The translations under genes and the position numbers were made by a program. Positions 7,901-11,448 of a stretch of DNA of 11,448 bases are shown here, piece after piece; position 1 is the first letter of the stretch; each line of letters starts with the position of its first letter. This DNA comes from Euryarchaeota archaeon UBA549 (GTDB taxonomy: Archaea; Thermoplasmatota; Poseidoniia; Poseidoniales; Poseidoniaceae). The stretch lies in assembly GCA_002495645.1 (NCBI GenBank), contig DAGF01000006.1, forward strand, positions 1-11,448, given 5' to 3'. Below the pieces are notes generated by a model, which worked only from the letters and a program-made list of their open reading frames with translations, did no database searches and had not been told where the DNA came from.

Positions 7901-8631
7901 TCATCGCAGAAGACACCGGTGTCGGCTTGCCAGGCATCGATGTGGTTGTTTACCTGTACGATGAGAACCAATCACAACTTGCCAACCGCCAAGCGAAGAC
8001 CGATGAAAACGGCAAAGCCACCTTCGTCTTTGAAGCAGACCCACCTTACGGTGATGCAGATGTTTGGGGTCAGTTGACCATGGATATCATCGTCAATGAC
8101 CCAAGGCTTTCCAATCAAAGCATCCAAGCCTTCGAAACGCTCCGTAGCGATGGATTTGCCGTGAAGTATGACTTTGCTCAGGAACAGGCCGATACACCTT
8201 GGTGGTCCTACATCCTCGTGCTCGTCTTGGCAGCGCTCGTTGCTGGCGGCGTGGTCATGTACCGCCGAAAGCGTATGGCGGACGACTTGCTCAAGGACGC
8301 TGCAGAGGTCTTTGCCTACACCGCTGAATTGTTGGCCGCTGGCGATGCTACCCGAGAAGCCATCTTCACGTGCTATCAGGACTTGTGCGGCCTTTTGCAA
8401 CAACGTGGCTTCCTCCGCCGTGATTTCGAAACGGTACGTGAGTTTGAATTTGCTATCCGCCAGGCTTTGCAGGGCGTGTCAGAAGACGCTCTTACGGCCC
8501 TTGACAACACCTTCGAAATGGCGCGGTACAGCCGAGAAGAGATGGGTGCGCAGCACCAAGATGTCGCTGTTCAAGCCTTGACCCGAATGACCGGTGAGAT
8601 TGCCCAAATCCAAAAGGTTCCACAGCGCTGA
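1..8631 (+). CDS. Giant membrane-anchored surface protein: Ca-binding repeats, transglutaminase-like domain, Ig-like array, DUF4129-like tail (5' partial)
   Basis: The frame is open from base 1, with the Asp-rich motif DPDGDG at nt 19-36 before the first in-window ATG (37). The true start is therefore upstream and 2,876 residues are visible, ending in TGA at 8629-8631. Numbering codons from nt 1, domains in order are: TSP3-like Ca-binding repeats (1-640), an unassigned region (641-820), a transglutaminase-like domain (about 821-942), about 16 Ig-like domains (about 947-2717), one transmembrane helix (2734-2754), a basic stop-transfer RRKR (2755-2758) and a DUF4129-like domain (about 2761-2860). 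This gives a Cout/Nin-reversed layout: N-terminal ectodomain outside, C terminus inside. About 87 N-X-S/T sequons lie in the ectodomain and none in the tail. The ectodomain is acidic with about ten Lys. A role in adhesion, polymer binding or surface-layer architecture is inferred. The gene converges on the neighbour with a 3-nt gap. I am confident of the gene and topology, but not of its function. Confidence 0.95.
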   Translation, partial: ADGAVADPDGDGMSNLQEYLYLQPSGWDNTNTASVLDNGVWWNGTIPVNDWNEEDAMQFNQPACGSAGSDGTGSIILCDEDPVGNMCTNGFDDDKDGFVDAADSDNDGDADCLSDDDDGDGDIDEDPAGWDTDGDGMPDGWEAANGLNATSPSNADGPNGDPDGDGLTNLMEYVNPTWTTMCGSSPCFRNGPDGIVTETTSPCDPVQGIGPGGCATYTAEVDGITSTNPQRADTDGDGLNDSYEALTLLTDPTSSDTDSDGISDGVEVNGAYGNPAQASDPRNNNTDGDAFDDGEEDTNFNGVLDAGETDPTRREDSGDEDQDGIQNWEENLTCTLWNVADTDFGGINDGQERNISHGTDPCDSLVNFETTYVQNLPGSRLEVGNGSGFNPGGGVGWYNVSGTWEAFAYATVVNNVLQGVSNGPSGTATDVANRNGSFCHTSAVAAGTISSTQQYCDDDYEDSDGDGLADWQELLGTFGWFSNPAIADSDADGVNDFDEVQDNTDPNEPCTNLLDDDGDGLNNYFENTTGCDLIYIGITNGSQDVWVTTSTAYDTDQGGVDDRSEYFDGTNPQNDPSDDIQPDDFDGDGIPDAVENQTGTDWTNPDTDGGGMLDGDECPDIFWFVNCAGAPFDPFDPTDDVMSNGIVFYANNTSGTVDLDLDHRWRTITNDFYTGTTYAHLASVHPSETIAVPMSNFTHLAPLSFANSTVQWNVQYNQPITSGQIPAPSFYSNISFYFEPTANISRSNDTHLLSLVEGSVDQVVFEQPEYYFDWATLASTTVPGQGFPYELLVDERFTNASSEYSYVQNITAAVIGEAGATDAYSTALAIEDFIINGNATTEFKRNYNGSGTVSPVDVTLNVLEALKEGSCREFNTAFVTMARIAGLPARQVTGYIGGTWTGDGYAVYSTDAATWSEVRLQQNSANGNTDLGWIPFDPCPPAEEIEIVNQTISTLTVARDGTETITVSGQLRYVANGTPIQDIRVLSYLTPVSDAPFVPGFGATQDRLLDENLTDANGTFTLSGFPAAPTAPGMHNIVIEHRQSGYVSHDGVIFDGYVNLTDNATLNHTAPLAINAPIAGAGATTVLEGRLVLAQQPTDEIFNMPNQTVWLTYTSSVDGAQNLSAQTDASGSWTMTLNLSETETLGNLAATLGFSGWQDTSVPGATPATFHLNPTTTSIVLNVTEAPNLTATIEGPLTNKSIILLGDDIWVNGSALSLGTTPTALSGDLQFSIRANDSGDQWLEMFNLSVSGTFSFQFLMPTNVMVAAGAIETRLRFFPSTLPATDDADMTVDPPFFLRGLLTFVVQDSSQVRGQDALVSVQINDHRGIAASPNLLGNYDFSFNGSWFNTTVDPELDLLELVLPLAANLTSGDYPIGISFNGSSFYQPSTGFGSIRVMADIGWNLSIGQDWTFMGNSTRLFGDVFDAVYLTPVIGNTTLISVSLFTEQGPIDVAQSTLNNTTGTFDIPITMPTNLRSDAYEFVVDFDFLSQAPPGGAYYAFVDSAVPPAPPTQISTLGGIITEVVVEAERPAYIVEMNDTVSFTAKVTDIADASNISGVSVDYIWDYGNSNQSLGAVTTDGEGNSTFDFTPSGIAPGYYDVGIVVQDDLSAALSAGNSRRYGNSTIINVTVQVTSDISLISVPSTVTAGVPFNVVGQVEDAENASRQLISAVRLNVFWLENPEELLLSNFATTNNGSFNMTVPTDTAGNGTTRGPHTLVITVVNESSPFYLTATAQSPIQVMGVSRLENLQPLNAVVINRGNDINMSAQLVEASDMFTPLSTYEVALQFHETWLSPQITDGEGFANFSFTIPYDHPLGLIVVQMVFNGSTDLLSTSANLTTITVRSLTFMVVDSITDNPVAGTSFNISGQVISDNGSGLVQRDNSVLANANVLFSIDGQPTGFTATGGTIGVDGYWNATIRLSETFAAGSHIMEATYIPNVNFYVGSDNNTTFDSRGFSVMNFILPALDGIGQPSLNDRTDRGDVVEFSVLLRDNQGLPMANQSVVVTLTETINDASPVQITVLTASNGSAWGNLTVPANMSVGPTGIHADYAGIAGTTGILGTNATSSFVVLGQTEVSITEAPTVLVAGDMLVVNGTLLDDLGLVLQTNGVPSTAVVHLLIDGVPVASIETDNISGAYTFSYMLPEDTAAGPHQISVEFRGGREWVDPVGYGDINNPEYYQPSSAVVEFNVSVPTKILLLTATGDADRDTTITIQGRLLDVVDNPLANLTVEIWLGGQWLTNATTDELGEFSAVHPVPSDAPLGPVVLETRFTGTVAYLPSNATGLWEIYSPVLVTVDITSPVAVNQTVSITGSVVDNQLLGVPNHEVQLVVEGIVIASLTTDESGDFSFDWVVPDIFDFGNRTLVAEAPPQGFYRGGEGNVTFFLSHRSWVTLLFDDGIDATRGDTWELSGRLYDFDTVDRDGLVGFELLVKLDGNTLFTTTTGADGEWSATVPATMDLARGEHTVSVVFEGTQAHLAADAESSVRVWADLVIQVDAASTSNLVTRSNSVFDSISYSGSVQEVGGSGEVFENLVLSIGNGSDCASGREGARCFAESSVLWSNGNFSLTATAPYWLEVGSQYFFLDVARNDTLYLNAASISQTVFVRVDAVITVDLLEVVEDEQEEVGGSLLVIAEDTGVGLPGIDVVVYLYDENQSQLANRQAKTDENGKATFVFEADPPYGDADVWGQLTMDIIVNDPRLSNQSIQAFETLRSDGFAVKYDFAQEQADTPWWSYILVLVLAALVAGGVVMYRRKRMADDLLKDAAEVFAYTAELLAAGDATREAIFTCYQDLCGLLQQRGFLRRDFETVREFEFAIRQALQGVSEDALTALDNTFEMARYSREEMGAQHQDVAVQALTRMTGEIAQIQKVPQR
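2461..2826 (+). other. Transglutaminase-like domain of the giant protein, catalytic His position occupied by Ala
   Basis: The core fits the transglutaminase/papain-like fold as seen in archaeal and bacterial surface proteins. A helix with the nucleophile motif GSCREF places Cys at codon 871 (nt 2611-2613). It is followed by GLPARQVTGY, the usual G-[IL]-P-A-R-x-V-x-G-Y strand, and by GWIPFDP with the third triad residue Asp at codon 937 (nt 2809-2811). The middle motif, normally D-A-H-A-W-x-E-V, reads DAATWSEV (nt 2731-2754), so the catalytic His is Ala (GCG, nt 2737-2739). No His occurs anywhere between Cys 871 and Asp 937. The fold assignment is strong by motif order. Activity is doubtful: it may be a non-catalytic binding domain, or a Cys-dependent enzyme that takes its base from elsewhere. 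Confidence 0.85.
2840..8150 (+). repeat. Array of about 16 tandem Ig-like domains in the giant protein
   Basis: A diverged unit recurs along about 1,770 codons. Each has an opening strand like V-x-G-x-[LV], then a T-[TD]-D-x-x-G-x-[FW]-[ST] turn, a Pro-rich strand, G-x-H-x-[IV]-x-[VA]-x-[FY]-x-G, and often a closing Y-x-P-S-x-A. Clear turns lie at nt 3040, 3379, 4735, 5395, 5734, 6073, 6394, 6736, 7027, 7333 and 7999; spacing is mostly 291-342 nt and exactly 339 nt (113 codons) three times. This resembles bacterial/archaeal Ig-like (Big-type) stalk domains that hold a functional head away from the membrane. Sequence divergence between units is high, implying old duplication. The unit count is approximate because units at about 3744, 4015, 4375, 5080 and 7600 are degenerate. 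Lys is almost absent, so CNA-type isopeptide bonds are unlikely. Confidence 0.8.
8200..8580 (+). other. C-terminal transmembrane anchor and cytoplasmic DUF4129-like domain of the giant protein
   Basis: A single hydrophobic stretch starting WWSYILVLVLAAL (codons 2734-2754) is followed at once by RRKR, a positive-inside stop-transfer that puts the last 118 residues in the cytoplasm. That tail is helical. It carries the features of DUF4129: A-T-R-E-A-I-F-x-x-Y-x-D-L near nt 8350, a G-F-L-R-R-D-F-E-T-V-R-E-F-E-F-A motif near 8407-8455, and a final F-E-M-A-R-Y-S near 8515-8535. DUF4129 is known at the C terminus of membrane transglutaminase-like proteins, which supports the transglutaminase assignment upstream in the same chain. 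Its molecular role is not established. The tail contains no N-X-S/T sequon, consistent with an inside location. Confidence 0.78.
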
Positions 8632-8634
8632 TGT

Positions 8635-9129
8635 TTACCAGCGCAGGTGAAGACGACCTTGGGAAAAGGTCGCTTGCAGCGTAGCGTTGGCATCAGCGGG
8701 TAGCGGCAGTTCACGCACCAAAGGTGGGCCTTCAGGGTCGTGGATGTTGAGTTTGACAAGCGTGGCTTCTTCGGTTGTTTTCACATGAAGTTGAATCGCT
8801 TCCTCGTGCGTCCCAAGAAGGGGGATGGTGAGACCGTCAGGGTCAACTCTACCATTGATGGCTTCAACGATCCAAGCCAAGGCACGTTCGGGGTGTTGCT
8901 CTGCCAAGCCAGTTTCGGGAAGCATTCCTGCCGTGACCAGAACCTCGGTGTGACGGGCACGGACTTCGTCAAGATGGGACGAGGCCGTTTCGAAAGCCGC
9001 TTGCAGATTGGCAGCGTCCGTTGATAGCCCGTCCATGGACGGCTCAAGGGGAGTGGAGCCATCCTGTTCTGGTGTCATGTCAAGTGGCTGCCATTCGTCC
9101 ATGGGATTTTGGAATTGGCGAGCCCACAT
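8635..9129 (-). CDS. Small acidic protein with Hsp20/alpha-crystallin-like C-terminal segment; helicase partner
   Basis: This 164-residue protein is not recognised as a whole. Residues 1-35 are polar and acidic and look disordered. Residues 36-93 look helical (ANLQAAFETASSHLDEVRAR and on). Residues 98-164 look like beta strands and end with LPLPADANATLQATFSQGRL followed by HLRW at the C terminus. That ending matches the pattern LP-x-D-x-x-x-x-x-x-A-x-F-x-x-G-x-L-x-[VL] at the end of Hsp20/alpha-crystallin and CS domains, so a small chaperone-like or protein-interaction fold is inferred. The start chosen is the ATG at 9127-9129, 17 nt after the helicase stop, with a weak GAAGG upstream; Met10 (9100-9102) is an alternative without any ribosome binding site. 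Spacing suggests co-transcription and possibly translational coupling with the helicase. The stop TAA (8635-8637) lies 3 nt from the stop of the convergent giant gene. Confidence 0.85.
   Translation of the reverse strand: MWARQFQNPMDEWQPLDMTPEQDGSTPLEPSMDGLSTDAANLQAAFETASSHLDEVRARHTEVLVTAGMLPETGLAEQHPERALAWIVEAINGRVDPDGLTIPLLGTHEEAIQLHVKTTEEATLVKLNIHDPEGPPLVRELPLPADANATLQATFSQGRLHLRW
8654..8672. other. 7-bp inverted repeat just past the convergent gene ends
   Basis: CGACCTT (8654-8660) pairs exactly with AAGGTCG (8666-8672) around a 5-nt loop. It lies 23 nt after the stop of the giant gene but inside the last codons of the small - strand gene (residues ATFSQGR). It could form a stem in the 3' end of the giant transcript. 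Since it is coding on the other strand and lacks a T-run, it may be chance. Confidence 0.35.
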
Positions 9130-9146
9130 GAACCTTCGGACGGAAC

Positions 9147-11267
9147 TTATTCGGTCTCAAGGGAACGGTCGGGGTGAACCTTGTTGAAAAATCGGCGAGC
9201 GAATCGCTGGGTTGAATCATGGTCGCTGGCGTCATTCATCCGCAAATCTTCGGGGAAACAACCAGCGTAGGTTCGGTCGGTGACCCGTCGGTCGAGCAAG
9301 AGAATAAGTGCACGGTCACCGATGGAGCGGATGGGTCGCCCCATGGCTTGGAGGATGGCGTTCACAGCTGGTTGAGATACGGTGTAGCGCCATGCCAAAT
9401 TTCGACCAAACCGTTCCTCTGCATAGGTCTTCAACGCCTTTGAGAGGACCGAGGGCGGGGAGTTTGGAATGCCGATGCAGGCCACAGCGTCAAGGGCGCC
9501 GCTGTGGTAATCCACGCCTTCTGAGAGGCGAGCACCGAAGACACCAGCGAGGAGGATTTTCCGTCCGCTTCGCTTTTCCTCAAGCAGGGTATCAACGACT
9601 TGGTCCAAATCTTGCTTCGTCCACTCTCGGCTTTCCGCCATGATTCGTGCCCCGCTGAAATGCCCTTCCAGCACCACCTCGTTGAGCATCGCATAGGAGG
9701 GTGCAAACACGGCTACGTTGCCCGGTGAGGCATCGATAAGCGCCTGAATATGTGCTCGAATGGCACGGGTGTTCTCCGGACTGCGCTCCGTGTATTTTGT
9801 GGTCACGTTCTTGGCGACGAGAACGGGCCGGCGCATGGCTGCAAACGGCGAGGGATAGGCCACAGAGGTGGTGGACGAAGGAGGCAGAGCCAAGATGTTG
9901 GCGTACATGCTGGGCGGATAGAGCGTCCCTGACATCAACATCGCTCCCGCAGATTGCTCAAAAACAGGTTTGGAAACGAGCCCAGGGTCAAGGAGGTGGG
10001 TGGTGATGCGGCCATCTTTGCCTTTGGTGTCGTAAATCATGGTCAGGGCGGGTGTTGAACCAAATTTGAGCATGCAATCCAGGATTTCTGCGACCCGGTG
10101 AGCGTTTGGCTCCATGGGGTTTCCATCATCGCCCGCCTCCATGTCAACGTCAACGCTGGCGAGAATATCTCTGAGTTGATGGATGCGAACGGCCGGTTCA
10201 ACGACCGGATGTTTTGATGAAGAGGATGGGTCGAGTTGTTGCTGCCCCGCCTTTCCTTCTACAATATCGCACGCCCGGTGAATGACATTGAGGATGTCGT
10301 CAACTGGAACCTCGGCTTCTTCATCTTGGCCCGAGAGGTTTCGTAGATATTGAGAAAAGAGGGCGTCAAACCCGACTCGGGACGCTTTCACGACCTCAAA
10401 TGCCCATGCTGCAAGGCCGTGGGCCATGGACAAGGCTTCGCCTCCGGGAGCGTTCATGGCTTGAGCCAGCATACCAGCATACTCCTCAAGTTCCATCTGC
10501 GAGTTTCGAATCATCGTTCGTGTAAGTCGCTTCTCGAGTGTCATTCGGATTCGGTCGGGTAGGTTGTGGGCTTCGTCTACGACGATGATGATGTCCTCAA
10601 GAGTGAGGTCCATGGCTTTGAGACTTGATTCCCTAACCCCGTCGTCAAAGAGGTGATTGTAATCGCCAACAAAGACGTCTGCGCCGCTCACGGCTTCTCT
10701 GGCAGCTTTCCATGGACACGTTTGGGCTGGTTCGCCGTGCACGGTGTGAGTCCTTGCGATGTCAACAAGTTCGTCCACGTGAAGTGGGCTGGCAAGAATA
10801 CGTTCTTTGAGGCCGGGGGCTGAGGTGATCCACGGTTTGCACGACCTTGTTTTCCTTGCCTGACTGCACAGGAGGGAGAAGACCAGTGGCGATTCTTTGG
10901 CGAAGGGTTGGACGCACATTCCGGCTTGACCCACCATGTCCACCAGTCGTACCGGCATCATGCCCTTTCTTCGGTCGTTGATGCGACGCACCGTGTCCAC
11001 GACAATTCGGTGCTGTGTTTGTCGAGATGTCAGGAAAAAGACCGTTTTCTTCTGAGGTGATTGACTGGCGACTTCAAGAGCGGCGGCCAGGGATGCTGCG
11101 GTTTTCCCAATACCAGTTGGGGCCGCTGCTAGATGGTAACCTCCATTCTCGAGGGCTTTGACACCGTCTTGAATCATCTCCAGTTGACCTGGTCTTGGTT
11201 TGGCGTGAGCAAGAAAGGGATAGATGGAGGAATCCACCTGTTCTTCATGCTCGTTCATATCCCACAT
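9147..11267 (-). CDS. Rad3/XPD-family ATP-dependent DNA helicase with Fe-S cluster cysteines
   Basis: A 706-residue superfamily 2 helicase of the XPD/Rad3/DinG group, enzymes that unwind DNA 5'-3' in repair or replication-associated processing. Motifs in order: RPGQLEMI (25-32), Walker A APTGIGKTA (49-57), motif Ia VFFLTSRQTQ (76-85), Cys 118, 134, 143 and 184 placed as the Fe-S domain, motif II DEAHNLP (231-237, nt 10566-10577 for DEAH), an Arch-like region (about 240-440), motif III-like LMSGTLYPP (444-452), motif V LAGVFGARLSEGVDY (573-587) and motif VI QAMGRPIRSIGDRA (640-653). All essential ATPase residues are present and the length is normal for the family, so it is probably active. The start at 11267 is favoured over Met4 because AGGAGGG ends 10 nt upstream. 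It is followed after 17 nt by the small gene. It could be a DinG-like paralogue rather than the XPD orthologue; the family is sure, the subfamily less so. Confidence 0.95.
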   Translation of the reverse strand: MWDMNEHEEQVDSSIYPFLAHAKPRPGQLEMIQDGVKALENGGYHLAAAPTGIGKTAASLAAALEVASQSPQKKTVFFLTSRQTQHRIVVDTVRRINDRRKGMMPVRLVDMVGQAGMCVQPFAKESPLVFSLLCSQARKTRSCKPWITSAPGLKERILASPLHVDELVDIARTHTVHGEPAQTCPWKAAREAVSGADVFVGDYNHLFDDGVRESSLKAMDLTLEDIIIVVDEAHNLPDRIRMTLEKRLTRTMIRNSQMELEEYAGMLAQAMNAPGGEALSMAHGLAAWAFEVVKASRVGFDALFSQYLRNLSGQDEEAEVPVDDILNVIHRACDIVEGKAGQQQLDPSSSSKHPVVEPAVRIHQLRDILASVDVDMEAGDDGNPMEPNAHRVAEILDCMLKFGSTPALTMIYDTKGKDGRITTHLLDPGLVSKPVFEQSAGAMLMSGTLYPPSMYANILALPPSSTTSVAYPSPFAAMRRPVLVAKNVTTKYTERSPENTRAIRAHIQALIDASPGNVAVFAPSYAMLNEVVLEGHFSGARIMAESREWTKQDLDQVVDTLLEEKRSGRKILLAGVFGARLSEGVDYHSGALDAVACIGIPNSPPSVLSKALKTYAEERFGRNLAWRYTVSQPAVNAILQAMGRPIRSIGDRALILLLDRRVTDRTYAGCFPEDLRMNDASDHDSTQRFARRFFNKVHPDRSLETE

Positions 11268-11277
11268 CCTGCGACGA

Positions 11278-11284
11278 CCCTCCT
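11278..11284 (-). promoter_or_regulatory. Ribosome binding site of the helicase gene
   Basis: Read on the - strand the sequence is AGGAGGG, a strong Shine-Dalgarno match, with 10 nt between it and the ATG at 11265-11267. It is 19 nt from the alternative ATG of Met4, so it decides the start. It also shows that the transcript has a leader and is not leaderless. No convincing TATA box or BRE could be picked out further upstream. Confidence 0.75.
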
Positions 11285-11329
11285 AAAGGATTCGCATGAA
11301 GGTCACAGGCTTGACCGTAGGAAATCAAT

Positions 11330-11357
11330 GTGCCCAGAAGTGTGGGGGGCTGGGCAC
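11330..11357. other. Perfect 8-bp inverted repeat (hairpin) upstream of the helicase
   Basis: GTGCCCAG (11330-11337) pairs exactly with CTGGGCAC (11350-11357) around a 12-nt G-rich loop. It lies 63 nt upstream of the helicase ATG. It may form a hairpin in a leader RNA on the - strand, a structured RNA, or a DNA operator. It has no T-run on either side, so a simple terminator is not favoured. Its function is unknown. Confidence 0.6.
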
Positions 11358-11398
11358 GGGGGGAACCACCACGTCAACTGACGGGAGTGGAATCTGAG

Positions 11399-11423
11399 CC
11401 TCCCTGGCCGTCGTCCAGGGAGG
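11399..11423. other. Perfect 9-bp inverted repeat (hairpin) near the right edge
   Basis: CCTCCCTGG (11399-11407) pairs exactly with CCAGGGAGG (11415-11423) around a 7-nt loop CCGTCGT, extendable by one G-T pair at 11398/11424. The following + strand sequence is GT-rich with only short T-runs. It could be a terminator-like stem for a gene beyond the right edge, or part of a structured RNA with the hairpin at 11330-11357. No tRNA, SRP RNA or RNase P RNA signature was recognised. The rest of 11268-11448 shows no gene. Confidence 0.6.
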
Positions 11424-11448
11424 TGTGTGGGGGTGTTTGGTTGTGGGA

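Noticed and set aside
8623..8672. Bidirectional terminator between the convergent genes
   Set aside because: An 8-bp palindrome (CAGCGCTG) and a 7-bp stem are present but neither is followed by a T-run, and both overlap coding sequence.
11133..11381. 82-codon + strand frame across the helicase start
   Set aside because: It overlaps the N-terminal motifs of the helicase antisense and runs through one of the hairpins; no ribosome binding site or similarity is visible.
11285..11448. A tRNA, SRP RNA or RNase P RNA in the right-hand gene-free region
   Set aside because: No T-loop, anticodon arm, SRP helix 8 motif or RNase P conserved core could be found on either strand, despite the two stems.

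Overview
The window holds three protein genes and one short gene-free end. A giant + strand gene (1-8631), cut by the left edge, covers three quarters of it. It meets, tail to tail with a 3-nt gap, a two-gene - strand unit: a Rad3/XPD-type Fe-S helicase (9147-11267) followed 17 nt later by a small protein (8635-9129). The last 181 bases (11268-11448) lie upstream of the helicase and contain a ribosome binding site and two perfect hairpins, but no gene I can support.

The content suggests a marine euryarchaeon, most likely of the Poseidoniia (Marine Group II) type. The reasons are a very large, acidic, Lys-poor surface protein with thrombospondin type 3-like Ca-binding repeats, many N-glycosylation sequons, a transglutaminase-like domain, a C-terminal membrane anchor and a DUF4129-like tail, next to an archaeal/eukaryotic-style XPD-family helicase. 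This is inference from gene content. No rRNA or marker gene confirms it, and a bacterium with a DinG-like helicase is not strictly excluded.

The giant protein (2,876 residues visible) reads in order: about 15 Asp-rich Ca-binding repeats with one insert lacking them (nt 1-1920); an unassigned region (1921-2460); a transglutaminase-like domain (about 2461-2826); about 16 tandem Ig-like domains with a period near 113 codons (about 2840-8150); one transmembrane helix (8200-8262); and a basic stop-transfer followed by a cytoplasmic DUF4129-like helical domain (8281-8580). The most interesting point is that the transglutaminase-like domain keeps the Cys and Asp positions, but Ala stands where the catalytic His should be, and no His lies between them. 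It may therefore be a catalytically dead binding module or use unusual chemistry.

The helicase has all the recognisable superfamily 2 Rad3/XPD motifs and four Cys placed for an Fe-S cluster. Its small partner is unrecognised overall but ends in a segment resembling the C-terminal part of an Hsp20/alpha-crystallin domain. Same-strand spacing suggests the two are co-transcribed. Nothing links this pair functionally to the surface protein. The helicase is an ordinary gene, and the giant protein is the accessory element of interest.
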